This document shows, piece after piece, positions 45,735 to 57,866 of a stretch of DNA of 64,000 nucleotides. Position 1 is the first letter of the stretch. Every line of letters starts with the position of its first letter. The stretch comes from Streptomyces sp. ASQP_92 (GTDB taxonomy: Bacteria > Actinomycetota > Actinomycetes > Streptomycetales > Streptomycetaceae). A model generated the notes under the pieces. The model had not been told where the DNA came from and did no database searches. It saw nothing but the letters and a program-made list of their open reading frames with translations. The translations under genes and the position numbers were made by a program. The stretch spans positions 558,001 through 622,000 of the forward strand of contig NZ_JAODUA010000002.1 in assembly GCF_025399895.1 (NCBI RefSeq), given 5' to 3'.

Positions 45735-46511
45735 GTGTCGCACCGTACCTACCGCATCGGCCAGATCGTGCCGAGCTCCAACGTCACCATGGAAACCGAA
45801 GTCCCGGCCGTCCTCCGCGCCCGCGAGGCCATCGCGCCGGAGCGCTTCACCTTCCACTCCAGCCGTATGCGCATGACCCACGTCACCCCCGAGCAGCTCA
45901 AGGCCATGGACGCCGACTCCGACCGGTGCGCCGTGGAACTCTCCGACGCCCGCGTGGACGTGCTCGGCTACGCGTGCCTGGTGGCGATCATGAGCATGGG
46001 CCTGGGCTACCACCGGACGTCCGAAGCCCGGCTGCACACGCGGACGGTGGAGAACGGTGCGCCCGCCCCCGTCGTCACCAGCGCGGGAGCGCTGGTCCAC
46101 GGCCTGCGAACGCTCGGCGCCAAGAAGATCGCGCTGATCGCCCCCTACATGCGCCCGCTCACGCGGACCGTCGTGGACTACCTCACCCACGAAGGCATCG
46201 AAGTGCTCGACTACACCGCCCTTGAGATACCCGACAACCTCGACGTCGCCGCCCACGACCCCGCCCGCCTGCCGGATCTGGCCCGCGCCCTCGACCACAG
46301 CGACGCGGATGCGGTCGTGCTCTCCGCGTGCGTGCAGATGCCCTCGCTCGGCGCCATCGCCGAAGCCGAACAGCTCCTCGGCAAGCCCGTCGTCTCCGCC
46401 GCGGTCTGCACCGCCCACCAACTGCTCCGGGCCCTGGACCTGCCCGCCGTCGCCCCCGGAGCCGGTCACCTCCTGTCGGGCGCGTATGCCGAGGCGCCGC
46501 TCGCGCAGTGA
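45735..46511 (+). CDS. Maleate cis-trans isomerase
   Basis: 258 residues of the Asp/Glu racemase superfamily. IGQIVPSSNVTMETEVPAVL is the N-terminal signature; the two catalytic cysteines sit in LGYACLVAIMSMG (about 79) and VLSACVQMPSLG (about 197). Converts maleate to fumarate, feeding the citric acid cycle and completing the gentisate route. GTG 45735 follows GAAGGAC, 23 bases after the FAH gene, so co-transcribed. Confidence 0.93.
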   Translation: MSHRTYRIGQIVPSSNVTMETEVPAVLRAREAIAPERFTFHSSRMRMTHVTPEQLKAMDADSDRCAVELSDARVDVLGYACLVAIMSMGLGYHRTSEARLHTRTVENGAPAPVVTSAGALVHGLRTLGAKKIALIAPYMRPLTRTVVDYLTHEGIEVLDYTALEIPDNLDVAAHDPARLPDLARALDHSDADAVVLSACVQMPSLGAIAEAEQLLGKPVVSAAVCTAHQLLRALDLPAVAPGAGHLLSGAYAEAPLAQ

Positions 46512-46612
46512 GTCCCCCCGCACCCCGGCGGTGCCCCGGCCGCGGTCCACCCGGACCGCGCGCCACCGCCCCCTGCCGATAGGATCGCGACCGCACTCCA
46601 CGGAAGGCGATC

Positions 46613-47437
46613 ATGTCGGCCAGCCCCCTTCGGCCCAGCTCGTTGATCAACACGATCTACGGGGCGTTCCTGCGTGGCCTCGGCGGCTGGATCTCGATCG
46701 CCGACCTGATCACCTTGATGTCCGAACTGGACGTCGAGGGCCCAGCCGTGCGGTCGGCGATGTCCCGCCTGAAGAAGCGGGGCGTCCTGGAGCCGGAGCG
46801 GCGGGGCGCCACCGGTTATGTGCTCAGCCCGGCGGTCCACGCCGTCTTCGACGAGGGCGACCGGCGCATCTTCAACAGCCTGGAACCGGCGGCGCTGAAC
46901 GACGGCTGGGCGATGGCCGTCTTCTCCGTGCCGGAGTCCGAGCGCTCCTACCGGTATCAACTGCGCACCCGGCTGACCTGGCTCGGCTTCGGGAACATCG
47001 CCCCCGGCGTGTGGCTGGCGCCCGGCCGGCTGCTGGACGACGCCCGCGCCATGCTCGTACGCCTGGAACTCAGCGACTACGTGCACCTGTTCGCGGCCGA
47101 CTACGCCGCCTTCAGTGACCTGAAGACGAACGTCAGCTCCTGGTGGGACTTCCCGGCGATCCAGACCCAGTACGCGGCCTTCGCCGACACCTACGCCCCC
47201 GTGGCCGAGCGGCTCACCCGGCCCGGGGACGTCGACACGGGGGAAGCGTTCCGCAGCTACGTGCCGATGCTGACCCAGTGGCGACGGCTGCCCTACCTCG
47301 ACCCGGGCCTGCCCACCGAACTGCTTCCCGCCGACTGGAACGCGGTCACGGCCCGCCTGGTCTTCCAGAAGCTCCACGAGGTGCTCGCCGAACCGAGCAG
47401 GCGCCACGTCCAGCAGCTCACGGGTCTCCAGCAGTAA
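46613..47437 (+). CDS. PaaX-family transcriptional regulator
   Basis: 274 residues. N-terminal winged HTH (DLITLMSELDVEGPAVRSAM, then SRLKKRGVLEPERRG) and the PaaX central domain (WAMAVFSVPESERSYRYQLR; LTWLGFGNIAPGVWLAPGRL). PaaX proteins repress aryl-CoA catabolic operons and are released by the CoA thioester. At the end of this operon, it is a good candidate to bind promoters A, B and C with an aryl-CoA as inducer (inference). ATG 46613 follows GGAAGG. Confidence 0.92.
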   Translation: MSASPLRPSSLINTIYGAFLRGLGGWISIADLITLMSELDVEGPAVRSAMSRLKKRGVLEPERRGATGYVLSPAVHAVFDEGDRRIFNSLEPAALNDGWAMAVFSVPESERSYRYQLRTRLTWLGFGNIAPGVWLAPGRLLDDARAMLVRLELSDYVHLFAADYAAFSDLKTNVSSWWDFPAIQTQYAAFADTYAPVAERLTRPGDVDTGEAFRSYVPMLTQWRRLPYLDPGLPTELLPADWNAVTARLVFQKLHEVLAEPSRRHVQQLTGLQQ

Positions 47438-47504
47438 CGGGCACGAGAGCAGCCACGGGCACGAGCGGAACACAGTTTCACACGAACCCCTAGACGCCAC
47501 CCGA

Positions 47505-47516
47505 TAACACGTGTAA
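47505..47516. promoter_or_regulatory. LacI-type operator site 5 (TAACACGTGTAA)
   Basis: Palindromic ACACGTGT core, about 150 bases upstream of the first permease gene of the ABC transporter operon and after the PaaX gene. It places the transporter under the same LacI-type control. Confidence 0.62.
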
Positions 47517-47665
47517 TCAGGTGTCCGGGCAGCGCGCACCGTGTCCGGAACCAGTCCCTGAGGGCACAGCGCCACGCCTCGACTCCCGCGCTCCCACCGC
47601 CTGTCGGGCGGAGGTCCGCAACGCCTGGACGACCGACCAGTTGCACTACTCCCTATGAGGTGAGC

Positions 47666-48613
47666 ATGGCAATTCTCCGGTTGGTGGCACGACGACTGCT
47701 GTCGGCTGCTCCCCTGCTGTTCCTCGTTTCCGCCCTCACCTTCGTGCTGGTCTCCCTGGTCCCCGGCGACCCGGCCCGCACGATCGTCGGCCAGCACGCC
47801 ACGGCCGACCAATACACCGCCGTACGAGCCCAGTTGGGCCTGGACGAGTCGCTGCCGGTGCAGTACTGGCACTGGATGGTCCGCGCCCTGCACGGTGATC
47901 TCGGATCCTCGCTGTTCAGCGGCGAGGCGGTGACCTCGGTGCTCAACGCACGGCTTCCCGTGTCGCTCTCCCTCATCGTCGCGGGCACCGTGGTCTCCGG
48001 GATCCTCGGGGTGTCGCTGGGCGTGCTCACCGCCCGGCGCGGTGGCTTCCTCGTCCGGGTCGTGGACGGCTTCTCCCTCGTCGGCCTCGCCGTGCCGGCC
48101 TTCTGGTTCGCACTCGTCCTCATCGCGGTCCTGGCCGTGAGACTGCGCTGGTTCCCGGTCACCGGGTACGTGCCGCTCACCGAGGACCCGGCGCAGTGGG
48201 CCCGTTCTCTGGTGCTGCCGGTGGTGTCGCTGTCCCTGGGCGCCGTGGCCATGATCGCAAAGCAGACCAGGGACTCCGTCCTCGACACCCTCGGCCGGGA
48301 CTTCATCAAGGTCATGCGGGCCAACGGCTTCTCGCGCCGCTCCATCCTCTACCGCCACGTGCTGCGCAACGCCGCCCTCCCGGTGGTGACCGTGCTGGGC
48401 GTGGTCCTGATCAGTCTGCTGGCCACCGCGGTGTTCGTGGAGACGGTGTTCGCGATGCCGGGCCTCGGACTCCTGACCCAGCAGGCGACCCTCCAGCACG
48501 ACATCCCGGTCATCCAGGGGGCCGTGCTCTACATCACGGTGCTGGTCGTGCTCGTCAACCTGCTGGTCGACCTGACCTACCGCCAACTCGACCCCAGGGT
48601 GCGTACGTCATGA
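47666..48613 (+). CDS. Dipeptide/oligopeptide ABC transporter permease, DppB type
   Basis: 315 residues, six helices. The N-terminal VARRLLSAAPLLFLVSALTF and the cytoplasmic EAA loop (RDFIKVMRANGFSRRSILYR) are typical. ATG 47666 lies five bases after GAGG; an in-frame GTG at 47660 is the alternative. Stop overlaps the next start (ATGA). First gene of a four-gene uptake operon. Transport substrate unknown; the setting suggests a conjugate or aromatic compound rather than a peptide. Confidence 0.92.
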   Translation: MAILRLVARRLLSAAPLLFLVSALTFVLVSLVPGDPARTIVGQHATADQYTAVRAQLGLDESLPVQYWHWMVRALHGDLGSSLFSGEAVTSVLNARLPVSLSLIVAGTVVSGILGVSLGVLTARRGGFLVRVVDGFSLVGLAVPAFWFALVLIAVLAVRLRWFPVTGYVPLTEDPAQWARSLVLPVVSLSLGAVAMIAKQTRDSVLDTLGRDFIKVMRANGFSRRSILYRHVLRNAALPVVTVLGVVLISLLATAVFVETVFAMPGLGLLTQQATLQHDIPVIQGAVLYITVLVVLVNLLVDLTYRQLDPRVRTS

Positions 48614-50522
48614 CCGAACCCATGGCGGCCGCCGCCTCCTCCACCGGCCCCGGCCTCGTACGACGTGTGCTGCGGCGGCCGGCCGGCGCGGTCTGTGTCC
48701 TCTGGCTCGCACTGCTCACGCTCACCACCACCGGTGCGCCGCTGCTCGCCCCGCACGGACCGCTCGACCAGGACCTGAGCCAGGTGCTCGTGGGCCCCTC
48801 GGCCGGTCACTGGATGGGCACCGACAATCTGGGTCGTGACCTGCTGAGCAGACTCCTGTTCGGCGGCCGCTCCACGCTGCTGGCCGTGGCCGAAGCGCTC
48901 GCCGTGTACCTGCTCATCGGGGTGAGCCTGGGGCTCGCGTCGGGATTCCTCGGCGGCTGGGTGGACCGGCTCACCACCCGGGCCGCGGACCTGCTGTTCG
49001 CGCTGCCCGGCATCATCATCGTCCTCGTGGTGCTGTCGGTCTTCCCCGGCAATCTGCACGCCGCGATGGTCACCTTCGCCATCCTCGGCAGCCCTGGTCT
49101 GATCCGGGTCCTGAGGTCCCAAACCCTCAGCATCCGCGAGGAGTTGTACGTCGCCGCCGCCAGGGTCGCTGGCCTGACACAGACTCAGATCCTGCGGCGG
49201 CACGTCCTTCCCCGCCTGACCAGCATGGTGATCGTCCAGTCGGCGCTGTTCGCGGCGATCGTCGTCATCATCCAGTCGGGACTCGGCTTCCTCGGCCTCG
49301 GCGCGCAGCCGCCCAACCCCTCGTGGGGCGGCCTGGTGGCGGACGCATCACAGGCCATCGACCGCGATCCCTGGATGCTGGTCCCCGCCGGTGTTCCCCT
49401 GGTCGTCACCGTGCTCGCGCTCGGCATGCTCGGCGACACGATCCGGGACGCCGCCATCGAGCGCTGGGCGGTCTCCCAGATGGGCCGGCCGACGCCGCCG
49501 GCAGAGGCCGCGCGCGAGCCCGTCGCCGCCGAGGGCGCGGGGGAGCCCGATCCCACGGCGCTGCTGTCCGTGCGCGGCCTGTCGGTCGAGATCGCCGGAA
49601 CCCCCGTCGTTCAGAATGTGAGCTTCGACGTCCACGCGGGTCAAACCCTGGGCGTGGTGGGGGAGTCGGGCTGCGGCAAGTCGGTCACCTCACTCGCCGT
49701 CCTCGGCCTCGTACCGGGCGGCGGAAGGATCACCGGCGGGCACGTCGTGTTCGACGGGACCGATCTGGTGGGCGCGCCCGCCGCCCTCGACGCGGTCCGC
49801 GGGTCCCGGATCGCGTACGTCTCCCAGGAACCCATGGTCGCGCTCGACCCCACCTACACCGTCGGCCGACAGCTCGCCGAAGCCGTCAGGCGGCACCAAC
49901 GCCTGCGTGGCCGCGCGGTGTACGAGCGGGTCGGAGAACTCCTGGCGATGGTCAACATCCCGGCCCCCGAGGCCGTCGCCCGGCGCTATCCGCACCAGCT
50001 GTCCGGAGGGATGGCCCAGCGCGTCGCCATCGCCCTGGCACTCGCGGGCGGCCCGAAGCTGCTGATCGCCGACGAGCCGACCACGGCTCTCGACGTGACC
50101 GTGCAGGCGGAGATCCTCACGCTGCTGCGCGACCTCCAGGCCCGTACCTCCATGGCGGTGCTCGTCGTCACGCACGACTGGGGCGTGGTCGCCGACCTGT
50201 GCCACCGGGCGGTGGTGATGTACGCCGGCCAGATCGTGGAACAGGCGCAGGTCGAGGCCATGTTCGACCGGCCGTTCCACCCCTACACCGCCGGACTCCT
50301 GGCCGCCAACCCCCACCTGGCGTCCGACGGAGAGACCCTGCCCACCATTCCCGGCACCGTGCCTGCACCACGCGACTGGCCGCCGGGCTGCCGCTTCGCG
50401 GCCCGTTGCACCCTGGCCACCGAACGCTGCACCGGCGAGCCGGTCACGCTCACCGTGCCGGCGCCGGACCGCCTCACCCGGTGCGTCCACTCCTCCCAGC
50501 TCCTCGCGGAAGGCGCCCCCTC

Positions 50523-50526
<4 letters not shown>
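48610..50526 (+). CDS. Fused ABC permease (DppC) and ATP-binding subunit (DppD)
   Basis: 638 residues. Residues 1-295 are the second permease: N-terminal helix, HWMGTDNLGRDLLSRLLFGG, EAA loop REELYVAAARVAGLTQTQIL. After a linker at about 296-315, an ABC ATPase follows: Walker A GVVGESGCGKSVTS, signature LSGGMAQRVAIALALA, Walker B LLIADEPTTALD, and the oligopeptide C-terminal CRFAARCTLATERC. Such permease-ATPase fusions occur in actinobacterial Dpp systems. Overlaps its neighbours by ATGA at both ends. Confidence 0.93.
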
Positions 50527-51586
<1,060 letters not shown>

Positions 51587-51605
<19 letters not shown>

Positions 51606-53137
51606 CCAGCGTCCTGGCGGCACTCGCGGTGCTCTCCGCCGGCGCCACGGCGTGTTCGGGATCCGGCTCGAACTCGTCAGCCGACGGCCGGGGCGACACG
51701 CTGACGGTGGTGTCCCCGGGGCCGCCCGCGAGCCTGGACCCCGCCAAGGCGAACGTGGGTTCCGACAACTGGTTCGTCAACCTCACCTACGACACCGTGC
51801 TGCGCCAGCAGGAGGACGGCAAGCCGGGCCCAGGGCTGGCCACCCGGTTCGGCTATGTGGGCACCGGCAACACGGAGTTCGAGTTCACCCTGCGCAGCGG
51901 AGTGAAGTTCGCCGACGGCACCCCGCTGGAGGCCCGCGCGGTGGCGGCCTCCCTGAACTACAGCCGGAAGAACGGCCTCAACGTCTCCTGGACATCGGCG
52001 ATCGCATCGGTCACGGCGACCGGCCCCCTCACCGTACGGATCCACTGCTCCGGCCCGAACCCGATGCTGCCCCAGCTGCTGACCCAACTCCTCATGATCG
52101 GCTCGGTGATCAGTCCCAGGGGCCTGGCCCAGCCCCAGCTCATGGGCACGCAGTCCTTCGGTGCCGGGCCCTACGTCCTGGACACCGCGAACACCGCGTC
52201 CGGCGACCACTACACGTACAAACCCAACCCGAACTACTGGGACAAGACGAAGATCCACTGGAAGAAGGTGGTCATCAAGGTCGTCTCCAATCCGAACTCC
52301 GCTCTCCAGGCCGTCCGGACCGGCCAGGCCCAGGCGATGGCCGTCACCGCCAACCAGGTCGACACGGCACGCTCCAGCGGGCTCGACGTGATCGGTTCGC
52401 CCAACGCGTTCCTCGGCGTGAACCTCGCCGACCGCGACGGCACCCTGGCCAGACCGCTCGCGGACGTACGGGTACGCCAGGCGCTCAACTACGCCGTCGA
52501 CCGTGACGCGATCACCAAGGCCGTCGTCCAGCGGCACGGCCACTCCACCGACCAGATCTCCCTTCCCGGCCTCGACGGATTCGCCGCCGACTACGACAGC
52601 CACTACACCTACGATCCGGCCAAGGCCGAGCAACTGCTCACCGAAGCCGGATACCCGCACGGCTTCTCGATGAAGGTCGAGACACAGGGGTTCTTCGGCG
52701 TCGACCTCGTGACGCAGGCCGTGGTCGAACAGTGGAAGAAGATCGGTGTCACCGCGGCCGTGACCACCGACACCAGCGTGGGCCAGTGGCTGACCAACGC
52801 CACCTCCCGGAAGTTCCCGGCCCTCGGCTTCGGTTACGGCGGCGCGACCAGTTACGCGCTGTCCCTGGACTGGATGCTGCCGCACCCCACTGCCTTCAAT
52901 CCCTTCGCCACCTCGGACCCCAAACTCACCGGCCTGCTGGCCGCGGCCGCCGCCGCGGCCCCCGACAAGCAGGCGGCCCTCTACCAGGACGCCATGCGGT
53001 ACGCCGTCGACCAGGCGTGGTTCGTGTCCGTGATGCGCATGGACGGTCTGTACGCCTTCGACGGCAAGAAGCTGACCGGTTTCGCGGTCAAACCCGGCTA
53101 CCTTCCCGATCTCGCGTGGTCGGTAGCGCCCAGGTGA
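51587..53137 (+). CDS. Extracellular solute-binding lipoprotein, family 5 (DppA/OppA type)
   Basis: 516 residues. Lipoprotein signal MFSKRMTSVLAALAVLSAGA with the modified Cys at residue 23 (ATAC-SGSG), then a Ser/Gly linker and the SBP_bac_5 domain (SLDPAKANVGSDNWFVNLTY; LRSGVKFADGTPLEARAV; ADVRVRQALNYAVDRDAI). Captures the substrate on the outer face of the membrane for the preceding permeases. ATG 51587 follows AAGGAAG. Last gene of the operon, closed by a hairpin. Confidence 0.93.
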
Positions 53138-53199
53138 CCCTCGCGTGCGTGCTGTTCACCACGGCGTAGCGGAACTCAACTCCGGTGCACGTGCCAAAC

Positions 53200-53228
53200 C
53201 CTCCCGGCCTCACGCGGCGGCCGGGAGG
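53200..53228. terminator. Bidirectional hairpin terminator
   Basis: CCTCCCGGCC (53200-53209) and GGCCGGGAGG (53219-53228) make a perfect 10-bp stem with a 9-base loop between the convergent solute-binding-protein and aldehyde dehydrogenase genes. Confidence 0.7.
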
Positions 53229-53244
53229 CCCCCTTCTCGTGCCC

Positions 53245-54768
<1,524 letters not shown>

Positions 54769-54824
54769 CTGCTGGGCCTCCCTCTGCCGCGCCGTCCGGC
54801 CGTGGACGGCACACGGAGCGCAGG

Positions 54825-56117
54825 CTAGGCGTGGCGGCGTTGCATGCTCGTTGCGAGCGCCTGCTGCGACGTCAGTTCCGCCAACCGGGCGCGCGCCGCC
54901 GCCTGTTGGGGCGGAGCGAGCGCGTCCGTCAGAGCCTGCCACACCGGCAGGTCCTCCTCGCCCCAGGGGCTGTACGCCCAGTCGGCGAGGAGGCCGGGAT
55001 CGGCGCGAGCGATGAGCGCGGCCCGCAGTTGGTCGGCGAGGCGACGGCGCAGACGCGCCACCGCAGGAGCCTGCGAGCCCGGCAGGAGCGGCCCGCCGTA
55101 TACCGTCATCGCCGCGGCCACCGCACCCGAGCCGAGCCGCCGGGCCACCGTGTCGAAGTCCGCGTCCACGCGCGCGGTCAGCCGGTAGGGGCGGGAGGCG
55201 AGCAGCGCGGGGCCCAACACCGCGCGCAGGCGCGACAGTTCGGCGCGCAGCGTCACGGGTCTTACGTCCTCGTCCTCGTACAGGGCCACCAGGAGTTCGT
55301 CACCGTCGAGGCCTTCCGGGTGGTGGGCCAGCAGGACCAGAATCTCGCTGTGGCGCGGGCTCAGGCGCAGCTTGCGGCCGTCCGCCACCAGCAGGGCCTC
55401 GTCCCTGCCGAGGGCGGTGAGACGGACGCCTTCGTGATCGGACGGCGGTGCGAGCAGGGCGAGTTCGGCCTCGGCGGCCCGTGCCACGGCCTGGACGAAG
55501 CCGAGACTGTGCGGGTGGGCGAGGCCGTCGCCTCCGGTCACGTCGACGGCCCCGAGCAGCCGTCCGGTCCTGGGGTCGTGTACGGGAGCCGCCGCGCAGG
55601 TCCACCGCTGCACCGGGCGCCGGAAGTGTTCGGCCGTGAAGACCTGGACCGGGCGGTCCTCGGCGAGGGCCGTGCCGGGCGCGTTGGTGCCGACGGCCGA
55701 TTCGGCCCACCGGGCGCCGGGCACGAAGTTCATCCGTCCGGCCGCGTTCCGGGTCCGCCGGTCCCCCTCCACCCACAGGAGCCGGCCCAGCGCGTCGCAC
55801 ACGGCGACCAGATGTTCGCCGTCGCCCGCGTACGCCCCGGTCAGTTCACGGATCAGCGGCATGACGCGGGCGAGCGGATGGGCGTCGCGGCAGGCGGCGA
55901 GCTCCTCCTCGCCGAGCTCCACGCACGCCGCGCCGTCCGGACTGACCCGGGCCCGTGCCGAGCGCTGCCAGGACGCGGCCACCAGCGGGCGCACGGGGTG
56001 GACCACCCGGCCCGCCACCATGAACTGTTCGTGTGCGCGCAGGAGTTGACCGCACCGCTCGGCCGGGTCGGCCCCCGCGTCCAGAGCCACCCAGGACTCG
56101 TCCCGCCTGTCCGTCAC
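54825..56117 (-). CDS. GAF-domain transcriptional regulator of the aldehyde dehydrogenase
   Basis: 430 residues. GTG 56117 chosen because GGGGAGG precedes it by five bases. An AcoR-like GAF sensor region ([40 protein letters not shown]) is followed by a C-terminal part with [20 protein letters not shown] and [12 protein letters not shown], a winged-helix-like region in place of the sigma-54 AAA+ domain of true AcoR. This arrangement is usual in actinobacteria, next to aldehyde dehydrogenase genes. Likely activator responding to an aldehyde or alcohol. Confidence 0.85.
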   Translation of the reverse strand: MTDRRDESWVALDAGADPAERCGQLLRAHEQFMVAGRVVHPVRPLVAASWQRSARARVSPDGAACVELGEEELAACRDAHPLARVMPLIRELTGAYAGDGEHLVAVCDALGRLLWVEGDRRTRNAAGRMNFVPGARWAESAVGTNAPGTALAEDRPVQVFTAEHFRRPVQRWTCAAAPVHDPRTGRLLGAVDVTGGDGLAHPHSLGFVQAVARAAEAELALLAPPSDHEGVRLTALGRDEALLVADGRKLRLSPRHSEILVLLAHHPEGLDGDELLVALYEDEDVRPVTLRAELSRLRAVLGPALLASRPYRLTARVDADFDTVARRLGSGAVAAAMTVYGGPLLPGSQAPAVARLRRRLADQLRAALIARADPGLLADWAYSPWGEEDLPVWQALTDALAPPQQAAARARLAELTSQQALATSMQRRHA

Positions 56118-56247
56118 CGCGGCCTCCCCGCACACCGTATGGGCCGCCACCATCGTCGTCGGTGCGAGGCGGTGCGGCAAGGAGGGCGTGACCCCGGTAG
56201 CCGCTCGGCCTGGTGAACCGGCGGCCGACGGGTGAATCGGCCCCCGC

Positions 56248-56823
56248 TCAGGCGAAGTTGACCAGCCGGATGTACCGCACCCAGTCCCAGTTGGGCCCCG
56301 GGTCGGTGTGGTCGGTGCCGGGGACCTGGTAGTGGCCGAGGATGTGCTCACGGTCCTTCGGGATGCCGTACCGGTCGCAGATGGAGGCGGTGAGCGCCGC
56401 CGACCGCTCGTACAGCGCGTTGGTGAAGTAGGCCGGCTGATCCACCCAGCCCTCGTGCTCGATGCCGATGCTGCGGGTGTTGTAGTCCCAGTTCCCCGCG
56501 TGCCAGGCGATGTCGTGCTCCCGGACCATCTGGGCGATGTAGCCGTCGGCGGACCGCGTCACATAGTGCGCGGACACCTGCTTGGCCGGGTTCTGGAAGA
56601 TGCCGATGGTGTTCGACCACGTCTCCTGGGTGACATGGATGACGACCCGGTCGATCCGGTACGCCGACGGCCTGGTGGACGCCGTGAAGTTGGACGGGGA
56701 GGCCGCCAGCCAGTGGGCGCCCGGATAGTCGGTGGAGCCGTCCGCGGCCGCCTCGGTCGCGGGGAACAGCGCGCCGGCGACCACCGAGGCGGCCGCTCCC
56801 TGGAGAAGTCTTCTTCGGTTCAT
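56248..56823 (-). CDS. Secreted N-acetylmuramoyl-L-alanine amidase (Amidase_2/PGRP)
   Basis: 191 residues. Tat-type signal (MNRRRLLQGAAASVVAGALF). Zinc ligands are expected at VVIHVTQETW (first His), HYVTRSADG, and the HTDPGPNW His/Asp. Cleaves the MurNAc-L-Ala bond of peptidoglycan outside the cell; monodomain, no wall-binding repeats. ATG 56823 follows CAGGGG. Lies 14 bases after the formamidase gene in the same direction, so it may be read from that transcript although functionally unrelated. Confidence 0.9.
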   Translation of the reverse strand: MNRRRLLQGAAASVVAGALFPATEAAADGSTDYPGAHWLAASPSNFTASTRPSAYRIDRVVIHVTQETWSNTIGIFQNPAKQVSAHYVTRSADGYIAQMVREHDIAWHAGNWDYNTRSIGIEHEGWVDQPAYFTNALYERSAALTASICDRYGIPKDREHILGHYQVPGTDHTDPGPNWDWVRYIRLVNFA

Positions 56824-56837
56824 GACGCACCCCTGAA

Positions 56838-57866
56838 CTAGGCGTGGAACGACGGGAGTTGTGCGGACCGCCCGCGCAGATGGCGGTGCAGGCCGCGGTG
56901 CGGCTCGCCCTGCCGGGGGAGCCACTCCTTGCGGATCTTGGCGACACAGGTGTAGTTGGTGTCGCACACATTGGCAAGCGGGGCCTCACCCGCCTGGCTC
57001 ACCAGTTGGTAGGCGTCGAGCGCGGACAGGCCGTAGTCCCGCTCCAGCCAGCGCACCAGGTCCAACTGCGAGATGCGGAAGGCGTCTTCGAGAGGGCGCG
57101 CCGAGCCGGTGGACATGAGGTGGGTGTCGGACTCGATGCGCGGCCACGGCGTTTCGACACCCTTGAGGAGCTCCACCACGACCACCGAGTTCATGGCGCA
57201 CTCGACGGCGACCCCGCACGTCTCGCCCTCCCCCTGACGGGCGTGCCCGTCGCCGAGGCTGAACAGCGCGCCCTCCACGTTCACCCCCAGATAGCAGGTG
57301 ACCCCGGCCCGCATCTCGGGAGTGTCCATGTTCCCGCCGTGCGCGTCGGGAACCAGCGCGGAGCGCACCTCGAGGTTGGCGGGAGCCACCCCGACCGTGC
57401 CGTGCATGGGGTCCATCGGCAGCTCGATCTCGATGTCGCTGTCACGGGCCCGGAACAGACAGGTGCCGCGCGCCCGGTCGAGCTCCCACATCCACACCAC
57501 CTCGGGCAGCGGCGGCTGGAGCGTCGCCGTCGTGTGCGTGGAGGTCAACGCCCCGAACAGGGGCACGGTCGTGGACGCGGCCCAGTCCCGCGCCGGGCGG
57601 ATCGACACGAAGTGCACGGCGAGCGTGTCGCCCGGCTCGGCACCCTCGACGTAGAAGGGCCCGGTCTGCGGGTTGAGGAACGGGAACGTGCAGACCTGGG
57701 ACACCAGATCGCGCTCCGAACGCACCCGGCCGGCGAAGCAGTCCTCGGTGTACAGGTCGAGGACGGTCCCGGGCGTGATCCGCGCCAGGGGAGCCGCGCC
57801 CCCGAACGTCCACGCGTACTCGTTCTCCTTGGGCCGCACGGTCACGATCCGCGGTTCGGGGCTCAT
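56838..57866 (-). CDS. Acetamidase/formamidase family protein
   Basis: 342 residues. Family features: ITPGTVLDLYTEDCFAGRV, PQTGPFYVEGAEPGDTLAVH, LPMDPMHGTVGVAP and the acidic/Gly-rich GDGHARQGEGETCGVAVEC. Hydrolyses formamide or acetamide to ammonia and the acid. ATG 57866 overlaps the permease stop (ATGA), showing translational coupling; the permease probably imports the amide or a related amine. Confidence 0.92.
   Translation of the reverse strand: MSPEPRIVTVRPKENEYAWTFGGAAPLARITPGTVLDLYTEDCFAGRVRSERDLVSQVCTFPFLNPQTGPFYVEGAEPGDTLAVHFVSIRPARDWAASTTVPLFGALTSTHTTATLQPPLPEVVWMWELDRARGTCLFRARDSDIEIELPMDPMHGTVGVAPANLEVRSALVPDAHGGNMDTPEMRAGVTCYLGVNVEGALFSLGDGHARQGEGETCGVAVECAMNSVVVVELLKGVETPWPRIESDTHLMSTGSARPLEDAFRISQLDLVRWLERDYGLSALDAYQLVSQAGEAPLANVCDTNYTCVAKIRKEWLPRQGEPHRGLHRHLRGRSAQLPSFHA

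Noticed and set aside
46466..48586. Long minus-strand frame opposite PaaX and the first permease
   Set aside because: Antisense to well-supported genes; its composition (His/Asp/Gln/Glu-rich) is typical of shadows.
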